Of a stretch of DNA of 64,000 nucleotides, positions 11,628 to 23,880 are shown in pieces. The stretch spans positions 14,558,501 to 14,622,500 of the forward strand of contig OU015654.1 of the NCBI GenBank assembly GCA_907165275.2, written 5' to 3'. The DNA is from Zygaena filipendulae. Its lineage: Eukaryota > Arthropoda > Insecta > Lepidoptera > Zygaenidae. The position numbers and the translations under genes were made by a program. The notes beneath the pieces are model-generated. The model saw only the letters and a list, made by a program, of their open reading frames with translations, was not told where the DNA came from and did not search any database. The first letter of the stretch is position 1; each line of letters starts with the position of its first letter.

Positions 11628-14600
11628 ATGTCCCCGGTGCTGGCGCTGCGCGGGCTGCCGCAGGGCGCCGCGTCGCGCGCCTTCTCCTCGGCGGAGCTGG
11701 CGGCTGCGCTCGCAGCGCCCCTCGAAGGAACCGTAAGTCGACTACCTACTCGCTAGTGCATTTTATTTGTAACTTAATGTGCCCCGCGGTACGCCCGCGT
11801 AAGTTTCGGAATTTATTATTCTTCATTGCACAAATGTACAAATGGTGAACGTAAAGAATTCCCACAGGACCTCTGATGAAAGTAGCCTAAGGGCTAACCG
11901 CCGCACTCAGAGTCGACTTTAATGATTACTTAGTTAAGTATAGATTTTCAAAACAAAACTGCCGCAATCAGACAAGTTTAATAAATTAATGTTAATTGGC
12001 ATTTAACTAATTAAGTTACATGTCATTAAATGCCAATTAACATTAATTTACTGAACGTCTCTAATTGCGGCAGGTTTGTTTTAAAAATCTATACTTAACT
12101 AAGTAATCATTAAAGTTGACTCTGAGTGCGGCCGTAAGGGCTATTTGCCAGTGCAAGTTCCGTCAAAATACTGTAGTCACTTTTCAACTCATCAGAAAAG
12201 TCGTGCCACAACGTGTGAGAACGTCCATAAAGAACTGTTTACTATCTTAAGACCTTTTTGTTACTTAATGGATGTGCAATAAATAAATAAAAGTTGAAAA
12301 TAAATTTTCCTCATAATTTTTTTTTCATGAATTTTTCCGATGTTTCTGCTAAGTATATCTATTCGTTACTGAGTCAAATCCAAGAGGTCAAAGATCGGTC
12401 GAGAGAAAGAAAAATCAGTTCAGCCGTTCTTTAGTTATAAATGGTGTAAAAACTTAATTCGACTTTGCTTAACCAACAAAACCTCATCTTTTTTCTTTCT
12501 TGTGTGTACCTATTTATTTTAGCTTCTCACTAGTTGTGCTCCGCGGTCTGATCCGCGTGAATTTCGAAATTTTTTCAGGAACTCTTCATGCAGAATTTAA
12601 AGAGAAAATAAAAAAATAAAAAACATTCACACAAATTGTGTGCAGTCTGTGACGAAGGGACGAATATAATAGAAATTTTGATAGAAATAGGCAAACCGAT
12701 CGAATCGTTCTCGATTTTCTCGAACCCAGCGCTAAGCAACAATCTAGCCATTTATCTTATTTTATTTATTTTGGAAAACTTACAGCTACATTAACAATTT
12801 GGTCTATATTTAAGTCACTACAGCCTTTAAGTTTTCACATACAGAAATATGTACAAATAGTAGGTATAAATGTGAAATCAATGAAAACATAAGAGGTACA
12901 AGAATAAACAAAATTTTAACAAAAAAATAAAAACAGACTTCCAAAACACAAAACTATGAATTCGGTGCCAAGCCCGCGTGTGTCTGCCCACTTGGGTTGC
13001 TCTTCTCACGACGAGCTCGTGGCGGGAGTGGACTTAGCCCATCTACACATCTACTCCATATTTGGCTTGCTTCAAACCGATCAGTAGTAGCACAAACCAA
13101 TAATAATATTACGTGTATTTTTGTCTTTTGGATTAAATCGGTATTTTGTTATTTTTAGCTTTTCAGTTTTGTGGTTATGGAAGTCAGTTTTTAAATTTTT
13201 TTGTTAAAATTTTGTTTATTTCTCTTTTTTCAGTGGGTTGGATATCAATACCCAAATCGCTATAGGTATGCCTATAATTTTTGAAGAGTTCCCTCGATTT
13301 CTCCAAGATCCCATCATCAGATCCCGACTTGGTGGCAATGGGACCTAAGTTGGAGTTGGACCCTTTCAAACAAAAAAAGAATTTTACAAATCGGTCCAAC
13401 CGTCTTCGAGTAATCGCGTAACAAACATACAAAAAAAAACAACATTCAGACGAATTGAGAACCTCCTCCTTTTTGGGAAGTCGGTTAAAATACAATTAGG
13501 CGATCATTCGTTGCACAGTTCGACTGTCAATGCCTTCCTTAACTGTCCTGTCGCTAATCGAATTAAATAATCGGGTGACTCTAGTAAAGCAACTATTTTG
13601 CCTGTACCTAATTAGTTGACTTGACGCCTTTCCGCGCGCTGACACTTCTCGACACTACCAAACCAGTCAACGCTAGCAAATCTGGAGAGTCAATTTTACT
13701 TGTCAATATCTTTGATGAAACACTTGGAGTGGAAGTAGATGATGTCTATAATGCATCGTGCCCTATATATTGTGTCATAAACTTTGGTTTGAATTCTAGA
13801 TATTTCAAAAACCGCTTATTTATATCTCTATCACTTATAATTTAGATTTAGTTAATTGTAGTAAAAGTTTAATCGTTCTGAACTGAAACTGAAACTTTAA
13901 CATCACGTAGCTATTTCTAAAATCTATTCGTGAAGGTGTACGCCGAGCTGGACGCGGAAGGCTGGCTGGTGGCGGCGGGCACGGGGGCGGGGCGGCGCGG
14001 CGCCGGCGGCGGTGGGGGCGGGGGCGCGGTGCTGGCGGTTCGCGCCCGCCTCGCGCCGCACGTGCACGCGCGCACCGCCAGCGTCGAGCTGCTGCCGGGC
14101 GGCGCGGGCGGCGCGGGCGGCGAGCGCTGGGCGCTGCGGCTGGAGGCGGGCGCGGCGCCGCACGCCGAGCTGCTCGTGTGGTTCGACGAGCGCGCGCTCG
14201 CGCTGCTCGACGTGCCCTTCCTTACGCTCCGGAACATACTCGGTGAGAGCACGCCCTGCCCGGGCCTCGCGCGGCCCCGACCGGCGCGGTGGGAGGAAGC
14301 GGCCGGGCTGATCGCCTGTAATTATCTATCGATTCGCGCGCAGGTAAAAACAACTACGCGTGCCACGAGTGCGGCGTCGAGTTCGAGGAGCCAAACCCTC
14401 TGAAGGTGCACCTGTTCTTGTCGTGCGCGGCGCCCTCCCCGCCCGGGCCCCGCGCGCTGTGGGCCCGCGTGCTGGCGCGGCTCGCCCCGCCGCCCGCCGC
14501 CGCGCCGAGCCCCGCGCCCGCCCCCTCGCCCGCGCAGCTGGAGGCGCTGGCGGCGGAGTGGGGCCGCTCGCGCGCCGGCCACCTGTGCCTGTACTGCGGC

Positions 14601-14927
14601 AAGCTGTACTCGCGCAAGTACGGGCTCAAGATCCACATCCGCACGCACACCGGCTACAAGCCGCTGCGCTGCCGGTACTGCGCGCGCGCCTTCGGCGACC
14701 CCAGCAACCTCAACAAGCACGTGCGGCTGCACGGGGCGGGGGCGGCGCCGGGGGCCGGGGTGGGCGCGGGGCACGCGTGCTCGCGCTGCGGCGCGGTGCT
14801 GGCGCGGCGCCGGGACCTCGAGCGGCACGAGCGCGCCAAGCACGCCGCCGCCCCCGCAAACGCCACCACCACCGCCCACCCGCCACGCGTCCCTCATCTC
14901 GGCGGCAGCTCTCTCAGCAACGATTAG
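11628..14927 (+). CDS. PRDM13: PRDM13-like PR/SET zinc-finger transcription factor
   Basis: PRDM13 is a nuclear regulator of neuronal fate. Three exons join in frame: 11628-11732, 13936-14242 and 14344-14927, giving 331 residues. Exon 1 begins at ATG (MSPVLALRGLPQ) and ends in phase 0 at CC|GTAAGT. Exon 2 carries the rest of a divergent PR/SET domain, including ELLVWFDERALALLDVP. Exon 3 has an atypical finger (C144, C147, ending HLFLSC) and three C2H2 fingers: C219/C222/H235/H239, C247/C250/H263/H267 and C283/C286/H299/H304. The phrases SRKYGLKIHIRTHTGYKPL, FGDPSNLNKHVRLH and ARRRDLERHERAKH match the PRDM13 finger block as I know it, which is the basis of the name. The protein is far shorter than the human one. 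The exon 2 acceptor (gtgaag) is weak, so a missed small exon is possible. Coding DNA is extremely GC-rich; intron 1 holds a MITE and a foldback repeat. Confidence 0.85.
11898..12134. mobile_element. Harbinger-like MITE, copy 2 (237 bp)
   Basis: Same terminal inverted repeats and length as copy 1, flanked by TAA at 11895-11897 and 12135-12137. It lies in intron 1 of the PRDM13-like gene and has no coding capacity. Confidence 0.8.
12918..13490 (+). repeat. Foldback composite repeat, copy B
   Basis: A shorter, internally deleted relative of copy A. The palindromic part (about 12925-13200) is followed by one copy of the body and the ending cctcctttttgggaagtcgg. It lies in intron 1 of the PRDM13-like gene. 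Confidence 0.7.
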
Positions 14928-15970
14928 TCGAAGCTGTCGAACCCCGACCCCGACCCCGACCACCCTTCCCTCGACCGGAAGGCTCGTGGCGGAAGTGGTA
15001 TTGAATGTGATATTACTTATAAGATCTATTTTAGCATAAATCGATACTATCTCGAACTAAAACGTGACGAGTATGTTTACACAACACGATACGATTTTCT
15101 GTCTACGCTAAAAAAAGGAAAAGCCCGGTGTTGCTTTAAGACGGCTTAGTAGGTATACCTACCTAACAACCGAACTCTAAGCCCGGCCGCACTCGGAGGG
15201 TTTTGCATCCGGTTACCTGATGAGATCTAGCAGATCAGGCACCCGAAGGCTATTCTATTGTATTAGAATTGACGCCTTCGCCCACCCTGATTTTCTAACC
15301 TCATCGGGGAACCAGACGCGGAAACCGTCCGTGTGCAACCGGCCGGAGTACGACGTCGTGTATAGTGTGTACCTACCTATAGCTATAAATTGTAACGTGG
15401 CTTCCTAAGAGAATATATTATATAATCAGTGTATTTCGATGGTCTCTAAATTAAAATTTCAAAATTTGTATAGTGGACAATAAGTGAAATTTAGTATTTT
15501 TTATTTACAAATTAAAAATTTTAAGACCAACGGCTGACGCGACAAAAATGGGTTATAATGTACCTGTAACATGGCATATTTTTAACGGAATGGGCGTGTT
15601 ACCTAATTTTTTTTATCTGTCTTGTAGATTAATAAAAAATATTGGACACGTATTTTTTCTTTTTTTACGTAATCCAAAAATAACGGCGATACATTGAGTT
15701 GAAATTTCGCGTGACGTCACTAACCGGTGCAGTTTGTATGGCGGCTTATAGCGGTTAGTGACGTCACGAGCCCCCACCCTAAAGTTAAATACGCTTTATC
15801 TCTTTATATTTTCATTTATTTGATAAAATTAGTTCAGGTAAAAATTTTATGTCATAAAATGTTTAAGTAGGCCATATATCTTTAAAAGACTGGAAATTTT
15901 TCTTGATCTGGAATTTATCCTACTAATATTTTATAGTACGGACCGCCAAGAGGGGATTTGTGGATTAGCT
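14928..15970. other. 3' flank of the PRDM13-like gene, no further gene seen
   Basis: AT-rich. An AATAAA at about 15632 is one candidate poly(A) signal, but it lies some 700 bp beyond the stop and is unsupported. Confidence 0.4.
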
Positions 15971-17260
15971 AAAGCGCGTCAGATGAACATAAGGGGGGTA
16001 CCTTGCACCATGTTGAGTACCTCCACCAAATATAGGCCCTCTACACTGGTGGGTACGTCTAGAATAACCGATCAGATTAGTAAAAAAAAATCGATAACTC
16101 GAAATACTCGAGCGCGTCAGATTAAGATATGGTGGGTTAATTACATAGTGAGAAGTATGTATATGAATAATCTGACCATTTGAACGTGACGTAAGGGAGT
16201 TAGAGGATCACAAACTTGCAAAAAAAAAACGCAACTTCGACATTCTCGAGCGCAGTTGATTTATTTTTTATTTTAAAGTAAATAACTCAAGGATAGCGGG
16301 AAAAATATTATCTGCCGATTTTCATAAGCCGAAGAAACAAAAATCGTCTTCGAATCGAACGAGCAGCTGCAGTGAAACATGTACCTATTCATATCTCTGT
16401 CTTTCTTTCCCTTTTACTTTTTCTCTATCTCTCACTCTCTCGCACCGTCCTCACACTACTTTCCGTCGCCATAACGTCATCACAGTATATCACGGCGCTA
16501 AACGTGTCAAATTATAACTTTTTTTGGTCGGTTAAAATACATATTAAAATAAGTTAAGGTAAGTATTACATCAAACTATAGGTTCACCTATAACCTTTCA
16601 CTTTAATGTAATTATATATATATTATATAATAAAGCTCATCACAAAACAACGCGTTCATGTTATTATATGTAAAACGCTCTGGCTTGTTTGTGCTTTAAA
16701 GTTAGTTTTGTGAATAATATTTTGTGATCTTTTACATATTTCATAGAAATATAAAGTGTGTTTTTTGTGAACAAGAAATAGCTCAGTTATTAAACTTACG
16801 TCAGAAAGAAAAAAAAATCTTAAAAATATATCATAATTTTTGTTTCTAGCAGTCAGATTAATAATACCCCTCAAAATTATTGTCAGATTTTAAGCCAACA
16901 TAACTTGGAGTGCAAGCTGAACCTTCTGTAAAATAATCTGACACGCTCGAGTATTTCAAAATTGAGATTTTTTTTTGCATTTTCAAAAATTCGCTACTAC
17001 CTTGCGTCACCTCCAAATTGGCAGATTTTCGAAGGGGAGCATTTTTAGGGCTCACTTAACATCCCCTTTGAATATCTGACGCGCTGGAGTAAATGTTTTT
17101 TTTTTTTTTCATTTTCTCCACTTCCGGATGGCCACCCCCACCACGCAAATCGGCAGATGAATATATTTTCGATATCAGAGACACCTTGGAGTATCTAAAC
17201 TACAATATCTGACGCGCTCGAGTATTTCCATTTTAATATTTTTTTTTACATTTTTGAAAG
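15971..17260. repeat. Inverted clusters of ~130-bp repeat units
   Basis: The phrase agcgcgtcagat appears in one orientation near 15973, 16109 and (degenerate) 16238. It appears in the opposite orientation (atctgacgcgctcgag) near 16933, 17073 and 17205. Spacing inside each cluster is about 130-137 bp, and each unit has a poly(A) or poly(T) run before ctcgaaatactcgag. The two clusters face each other across about 600 bp of AT-rich DNA. This looks like a transposon whose long terminal inverted repeats are themselves tandem arrays, but no transposase frame is seen. Confidence 0.6.
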
Positions 17261-17387
17261 CCTGTAGAAGCTAAACCCACCGGTGAATGAAAAAATATCA
17301 TATGACCTTATTTTGTTTATATCTCCTAATCTTCAAAACCCAATAGGTCCCAACGACGCTCGAGTCACTCCCGAATTAGCATCGGTA

Positions 17388-17593
17388 TCTCCCGTACTAT
17401 TAAATGTGAAAGTGTGGATGTTTGGATGTTTAGATGTTTGTTACTCAATCACGCAAAAACGGCTAAACGGATTTGGATGAAATTTGGCATGCACATTGTC
17501 AGGGGTACAGAGAAGAACATAGGGTACTTTTTATCCCGGAATTCTCGCGGAAACTCCGGAATTACCGCGGGTGAAACCGCGGGGCACAGCTAG
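17388..17593 (+). mobile_element. Short non-autonomous Helitron (Lep1-like)
   Basis: The unit opens near a TC following A and contains tgtttgttactcaatcacgc and a cccggaattc phrase. It ends in a GC-rich hairpin region (gtgaaaccgcggggcacag) and CTAG followed by T. A 3' CTAG with A/T flanks and no inverted ends is the Helitron signature; Lep1 in Lepidoptera is of this kind. The 5' boundary is approximate. Confidence 0.6.
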
Positions 17594-18310
17594 TTACCTA
17601 TAAAAAAACATCTGAATACTTTTCCTAAGAGCCACCGTTTCTGAGATAAACGATTAAAAAAGTTGGAAGAGTTGTAATCGTCATAATATGTATAAGTATA
17701 CTGAAGCTGCAATACAAGTAAAAAAATATTATTCTATCGATCAGTGTAACTAATATATTAGTTAAAAAAGAAACCCAGTTTTTTATTTTATAAGCCAGTA
17801 AAACCTTGAACAACATTTGTCTCGTATAAATTGCTGCGTGGCTAGGGTCGTATACCTGCTTTATCTGAGAATGCCTACGACTGCCCACGGCTCAAGATTG
17901 CGTTGTCCACCTCGAGTCTCGACGCGCGCTTTACGCTGCTTACGTTGTGTAGATACGTGTGAGTAACTACGCACACATAAACAATAACGCAGTTGTACCT
18001 AAACTCGCGCGCAATATTTTTGTGAAATGGCTCTTAACTAGTGAATTATTTGGGTCGTTGTGACATGACCTACTTCTCAATTAGCTACCCAGCATCATAG
18101 CTACATCTTTTGAAATCACTCATGAGTTTTATTTCATACATATTAGTATGGATGTATATTTGTCGACATTCTCAAACTCGGGGTCAAAATGTTACACTAT
18201 CCTCCGATCGACTGCAACGAATGGACTCAGAAGATGAGACGAAATAAAAGTCTGTATTTAGATGTACATTATAATATATTATAGTATAGTATAGTAGAGT
18301 GCGAGGCGGC
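17594..18310. other. Spacer between repeats and the RpS4 3' end
   Basis: AT-rich, without a supported gene. The last part should hold the RpS4 3' untranslated region on the minus strand. Confidence 0.5.
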
Positions 18311-21300
18311 CTAGCTCTGCACCTTGGCGGCGATGCGCTTGTCGCGCTCCTCGGCGATGGTGAGGCGCACGCCGCGGCCGCGCGGCAGCGAGATGTACGC
18401 CTTCGTGCCCTTGCCAATGATGAACACGTTGTTCAGTCTGCGGACACACGCACACACACACACACACGTGAGGCAGGGACTAGCCGCAGCAGGAGTTCCC
18501 GCGGGGAGGCCCGCAGGAGTTCCCGAGGGGGGCGACACAAGCGCCCAGACTGCCGGCCCCGAGCGGGCGCACGAACTACGAACGCGCCTCTTACAGTGTC
18601 AAAGCATAACATACTTAGTAGATATTTTTTCCGACACTTCCAAAATGATCTCTATATTTCAAGCAATTTTCACAAAACTTTAACAAATCAAATATATTAA
18701 AATCTCGTTTTACAGTGTTTGTTATCGAACTCCTCCGAAACGCCTTGACCGATTTGTATGAAACTTTCTATGTATATTTGGTAGGTCTGAGAATAGTTCG
18801 TACTTCGTAGGCTATTTTTATATCCCTAGGTGAGAAGGGTTGCTACCCAAAACTTTTATTCCTGTTCCTGCGGGAATTTCGAAACCGCGGAGTATAAAGC
18901 TAGTTAAATACAAAAACTTTTTCGTGAATCACTGTCTACTGGTAAAAACAGCACGAAAATCCGTTTAGTAGTTTCAGTGTTTATCGCGAACAGACAGACC
19001 GAAAAACGCGGCGGAGGATTTTGTTTTTTAATATGTGTGACAGACTTTTCTTGTCCGTAACGCCCAATTTAGGGCGCGTTATTGTGCACGCTGTTTATCA
19101 ACCCAATAACTTGACGAAGAAAAACGCACTATTCCGAATGGCCAAAATCAAATATTAGAAATTAATATTTTGTATGCACAGTGAGGCACAGTGCGGTACA
19201 GGGCGGCACAGTGCGGTACAGGGCGGCACAGTGCGGTACAGGGCGGCACAGTGCGGTACAGGGAGGCACAGTGCGGTACAGGGCGGCACAGTGCGGTACA
19301 GGGCGGCACAGTGCGGTACAGGGAGGCACAGTGCGGTACAGGGCGGCACAGTGCGGTACAGGGCGGCACAGTGCGGTACAGGGCGGCACAGTGAGGCAGT
19401 GCGGTACAGGGAGGCACGCACCTGGTAGCGAAGGTGTGCCCGGTGGTGTCCTTGATGTGCACGATGTCGAAGGAGCCGGGGTGGCGCTCGCGCGACACGA
19501 TGGTGCCCACGCGGCCCAAATTGCGCCCGCCCGTGATCATGCACAGGTTGCCTGCACACACGCACACACGCACACACATACAGTTAGTTCAATTGTCCTG
19601 CTACAAACAGACAACTATTTAACTGTACTCGGTTAGCTGTACTTAGTATTGTTACTTGTCGTTAATAACGAAGTTTCACTTACTTAAACTTACTTTATTT
19701 AACTTTATTTAATTATAACTGACCATCCATAGCTAACAACCTTACAAACTCCGGAGTTTCCGCGGGAATTCCGGGATATAAAGTACCTACCCTATGTCAC
19801 TCAGGATCACTGTAGCTTCTTATAAGTAAAAGGTTTTTTAAAGTCAGTAGATCCAGAGATTACCCCCTACAATCTCACAAACACGAACTCACTAACTCCG
19901 GAGTTCCTGCGGGAATTCCGGGATAAAGAGTACCTATGTCACTCAGGATCACTGTAGCTTCCTATAAGTGAAAGAATTTTCAAAATCGCTTCAGTAGATT
20001 CAGAAACACCCCCTACAACGTTACAAACTCACAAACTTTTGCTCTTTATAATATTAGTATAGATTGGTTTCCTTTAAATAAATAATGTACTTGTGACAAC
20101 CGGGAACATTTTTGGAACAATTTCCATGTCTACCGCCGCGCTCTACGTTAGAAATATCGGTAGCGGGGACAACTAAGATTTTTTTGGGATTCCTAAACCG
20201 AATGCGCGGAGCGCGCGGTGACGCGCGCGTGTTTTAGTTAACCCCTTTCCCTCGAACACATTCCGTCAATTGGTTTTTAATAACCTCAACAGAGTATCAG
20301 TAACTTTAAATTTAAAACGGAATAAAAACGAAATTTTATATTGTAGAAATTAATTCCCGAAAGTACCAAAAGAACCGGATATCAGTTTTGAATTCGAGGT
20401 TCTCGAGTTTGGTCAAAAGAACCAGGAAATCCCAGATTTCGGGATCGGGATTTCCCGGTTCTGACCCCTACTTCACACACATCCTGCAGCAGCCACCCCC
20501 TCGACACTATCTAGTTATCCAGTATCCGCTACACTCACCCGAGTCGAATTTAATGAAGTCCATGATCTTGGAAGTGGCGATGTCGAGCTGCACGGAGTCG
20601 TTGACCTTGATGAGCGGGTCGGGGTAGCGCAGCGTGCGCCCGTCGTGCGTCACCACGTACGGCACGCCCTTGGGGCCCGTCGCCACGCGCTTCACCTTGC
20701 ACAGCTTGTACTGCGGCCGCCACCACGCAACACACAACACACGTTAACTACGGCACCGCACCACACACCATACACCATACACCACACAACGGACGCGACT
20801 TGCTTGTTGTCAACTTCCAAAAATTTCATGGATTATTCTTATCAGTTTCAAGGATATATTTATGATGTACAGTCAAAATCTGTTCTAACGACATTGAAGG
20901 GACTATATTAATTCATATTTGGTCGTAAAATTATTTTACATTTTATTTATTACATATGAAGTGTTAGAATATTGTTATTTTATATGCAATAAAGAAATAA
21001 ATAAATAATAAAATAACCTAATTATTTATTGTTTATTAAGGTAAAAAAATCAAACCAACTAAAAAAACATAAAATCTCACTGTTTGTATATCTGGCAATC
21101 GCCCCAGAGCTATTCAGGATTAAAACTTTGGAGAATGTATTTTTGGAAATTGATGTAAATTATTAAGCCATATTTGTAGTGATATTGTATAAAAAAAGCA
21201 TGTTACACATCCATTATATACATAATATTATATCCTTACACTGTGGTATTTTGTTTCTAAGAATTACTTTAAACCCCAAACTAGGCATGTTTTTGTTTAC

Positions 21301-23087
21301 TTCGATCTTAATGACCATTTACCTATTAAAATGATTACAATACAGCTGGTCTTTCTAATAGATATAATTGTCCAAAAATATCAGTTAAATATAATCTCAA
21401 AGAGATATGTCGTGTTAAGCAATGTTGTAAAAAAATGTTTTTTATAAGGCGGTCTATAGGATTCAGCCAAGACCTATGATTTTGGTAAATATAACTGGTA
21501 TGATGTTCTAAACGATATTGTTGTTAAATGGTTTTGACTGTAGTTAATAAAAGAATGTTTTAAAAAATTAAGCAGAAGGTTCATAGAAGGTAAATTCAAG
21601 TAGGTAGGAGTACCATAGCACAATAATTTGTGTGGTATTTTGAGTTTCACATTTGTGTTTTTGTAGGTACTAGGGAATTATAAGAAAATACAGTTAAAAA
21701 TAACTGTAGGGCAGCTGACAGCTCAACTGTTTATGTGCATTCACTTGTTAAGTTTTAAGTATTCAAATGTATAAGCACATTAATTGGACGTAGTTATGCA
21801 AAAAATTTCCAACCCACAGGTCATACTAAATTGGTTAAGTAGACCTCTACCAAAAAAATAGGTACACAAACAATAATTAATTACATATTTCTACAATAAA
21901 ACCTAGTTTTAATTATACTAGTTAAGAAGAAAAATTTACCTCAAAAAAAAAAAGAATTTTATCTCAATTTGTGAATTGGAACGATAACTACGTCCAATTT
22001 GTAATGATAATTATTACTGGTAAGTCAGACAGACCTTTGCCTCCTCTGGAGTGATCCTATGAATCGTGAAGCGTCCCTTCACATCATAAATTAAACGAAA
22101 CAGTTCATTCGTCTTCTCAATGGACACCACATCTGCAAATACACAAATACATCCCTTGAAATCAACAACAATCAATTTCACAAAAACATTGTGAGGACAG
22201 TGGAAACAGTGTAGATAAGCCAAATAATGGAACTTTAGGAAGTCTTGGAATATAACACTATTTTCATATTTTTTAAAGATAGCTTTAGGTTGAGATAATA
22301 TGAGTAAATAAAAAGTAAGTAGGTATATTTTAGGTTAAATAAGTAGGTACCTTTAAGGTTAGTCAATTACGGTTAACCTACAAATTGCGTAATTTGTGTT
22401 TACAAACAGATGGGACAGCAAAACCCACACGTCAAATGTTTCCAGAGCACCAAGTAATGTAACTACTAGGTGCACGGCGGTCGGCGATGCAAGATGCAAC
22501 TCACCCATGAATCCGGCCGGGTATGTGGGATCGGTCCTGACTTTGCCGTCCACTTTGATGAGCCGCTGCTTGACGATCTTGAGCACCTCGTTCCCGGTGA
22601 GCGCGTACTTGAGCCGGTTGCGCAGGAAGATCACCAGAGGTAAGCACTCCCGCAGCTTGTGCGGCCCGGTGGACGGGCGCGGCGCGTACACGCCGCCCAG
22701 CTTGTCCAACATCCATGCTTTGGGCGCGTTTAATCGCTTCAAGTGCTTCTTGGGTCCACGAGCCTACCACCACACATGACAACAATATAACCTCACAATT
22801 TTTAATATTCAGTTCCATCGAAGCTCACTAGTTTCTTGGCTATCAAAATCATGTATTATTAATATTTAAATAATTATGAAATGCTTAATTTCCTATACTT
22901 CCGGCTTTTAACTTAATTTTTAGTGAAAATGTTTCCAATTTTCACACAATTAGGTAGGTAGATAAAATATCATGAACAACACAAGAACAACAAAATTGTA
23001 GTGCAAAATTAAAATTTATATATTGATTAAATATAGCTTAATTACCGGATTATTTCAGATACGAACTAAAAATATTTAACTTACCAT
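18311..23087 (-). CDS. RpS4: 40S ribosomal protein S4 (complete, six coding exons)
   Basis: RpS4 is an rRNA-binding protein of the small ribosomal subunit. Minus-strand coding exons are 23087-23085 (the ATG alone), 22763-22505, 22132-22035, 20710-20539, 19551-19422 and 18437-18311. They join in frame to 262 residues, the usual length for this family. The sequence opens [20 protein letters not shown], continues through [20 protein letters not shown] (RS4 N-terminal region), an S4-like RNA-binding stretch with [18 protein letters not shown], a central RS4 domain and a KOW-like segment ([17 protein letters not shown]), and ends [11 protein letters not shown]. Splice phases all agree. The donor after EEAK is GTCTGT, a weak variant. 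The codon ATG is separated from the rest by an intron, as in many ribosomal protein genes, and a pyrimidine-rich tract lies just upstream. A minisatellite abuts the exon 5 donor. Confidence 0.97.
18447..18469. repeat. (CA)n microsatellite in an RpS4 intron
   Basis: A short imperfect ca repeat lies just outside the last RpS4 exon, in the minus-strand intron preceding it. Confidence 0.8.
18690..18903 (+). mobile_element. Helitron-like fragment in an RpS4 intron
   Basis: It ends gaaaccgcggagtataaag then CTAG and T. It contains gccttgaccgatttgtatga, the same type of body seen in the other CTAG-ended units. The start is approximate. Confidence 0.5.
19181..19418. repeat. 20-bp minisatellite with 60-bp higher order
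   Basis: About ten to eleven copies of a 20-bp unit (gggcggcacagtgcggtaca on the plus strand). A C-to-A change marks every third unit at 19264 and 19324, giving a 60-bp superunit. It lies in the intron after RpS4 exon 5, starting only a few bases from the splice donor at 19421. The open frames in several phases are a by-product of the repeat. Confidence 0.95.
19735..20065 (-). repeat. Duplicated reverse Helitron-like fragment
   Basis: Two copies, offset by about 150 bp, of a unit containing actccggagtt, cgggaattccgggata and tcactcaggatcactgtagc. The last part ends tataatattagtatagatt, the reverse complement of the usual 5' end of the CTAG-ended units. It lies in an RpS4 intron. Confidence 0.55.
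20800..22020. other. AT-rich intron of RpS4
   Basis: The large intron between the exons at 20539-20710 and 22035-22132. No nested gene or snoRNA box pattern was recognised, although insect ribosomal protein introns often host snoRNAs. Confidence 0.5.
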
Positions 23088-23107
23088 GTTTGTCTGATCC
23101 TACACAA

Positions 23108-23130
23108 CACAAGGAAAGAAAGAGACCTGT
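23108..23130 (-). promoter_or_regulatory. Pyrimidine-rich (TOP-like) 5' leader of RpS4
   Basis: On the minus strand the sequence tctctttctttcct lies about 25-40 bases before the ATG. Ribosomal protein mRNAs usually begin with a C followed by a pyrimidine run (5' TOP motif) that couples translation to growth signalling. The position fits, but the real transcription start cannot be proved from sequence. Confidence 0.55.
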
Positions 23131-23249
23131 TTTTTGGTGTGACAGCACAACAGCATTTGATGGATGAACTGTCAAAATTGTCAAATGACATTTTTTATTT
23201 GTTAAATTTACCCCAATGGGAAAGGCAAAGGAAGCTAATTCCATGCAGC

Positions 23250-23880
23250 CAATTCAGTAATATTTACTACTTGCCACCGTGTGGACGGCGGCCAGCAAGT
23301 AAATAGGGTGTAGAAAATATAGGTATTGTCTTACTTTCCCCATTTGGAAGTTGCTATGTACTTTTCGATTAAGTAAGTAAGATGGTAAGCTGAACCTAGG
23401 TAGGTACTTATTTACTACGTATGGAAAGTGTAAACCGGTCAAAAATTGCAAAAACTTTCTCGGAGCTATTGGAGGATCATTATATTATCTTCTTGAGTAC
23501 ATAAAAAAACGCTGTCGAAAAAGTACCATATAATTACACAACTTGTTATTACTATATAGCAAAGAAAATAATACTCTCGGACGCTGTATAATTATGACGT
23601 ATAGTTATTGTATTCGTGTGTTGTAATTTTGTATTGTGTCAAATAAAGTTTTTTTAATACAGTTGCTAAAAAGTGGCATATTGCAGGGACGTATAGCGTT
23701 CGGGAAGTGGGCTATTACATACTCGAGCTTTTTCTTTACCTTTTCCGAACTCGTGCGTTCTCTTTCCCAACTGTCAAAAATGGCGAAACGACTTTGACAC
23801 ACTTTTTGTATTGCGCAACGTAGGTTTCGTATTACTAATACGACTAGCGCCATCTCTTGATCATAAAACATAAACATAAC
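23250..23880. other. RpS4 upstream region, no gene seen
   Basis: AT-rich DNA between the RpS4 leader and the palindrome. No supported coding region was found. Confidence 0.5.

Noticed and set aside
13621..13845. 74-codon frame just before PRDM13 exon 2
   Set aside because: It starts at TTG and is AT-rich intronic DNA with no recognised domain or splice support.
19148..19579. Long frames in several phases, plus strand and minus strand
   Set aside because: They arise because the 20-bp minisatellite has no stop in several phases; only the RpS4 exon 19422-19551 is real.
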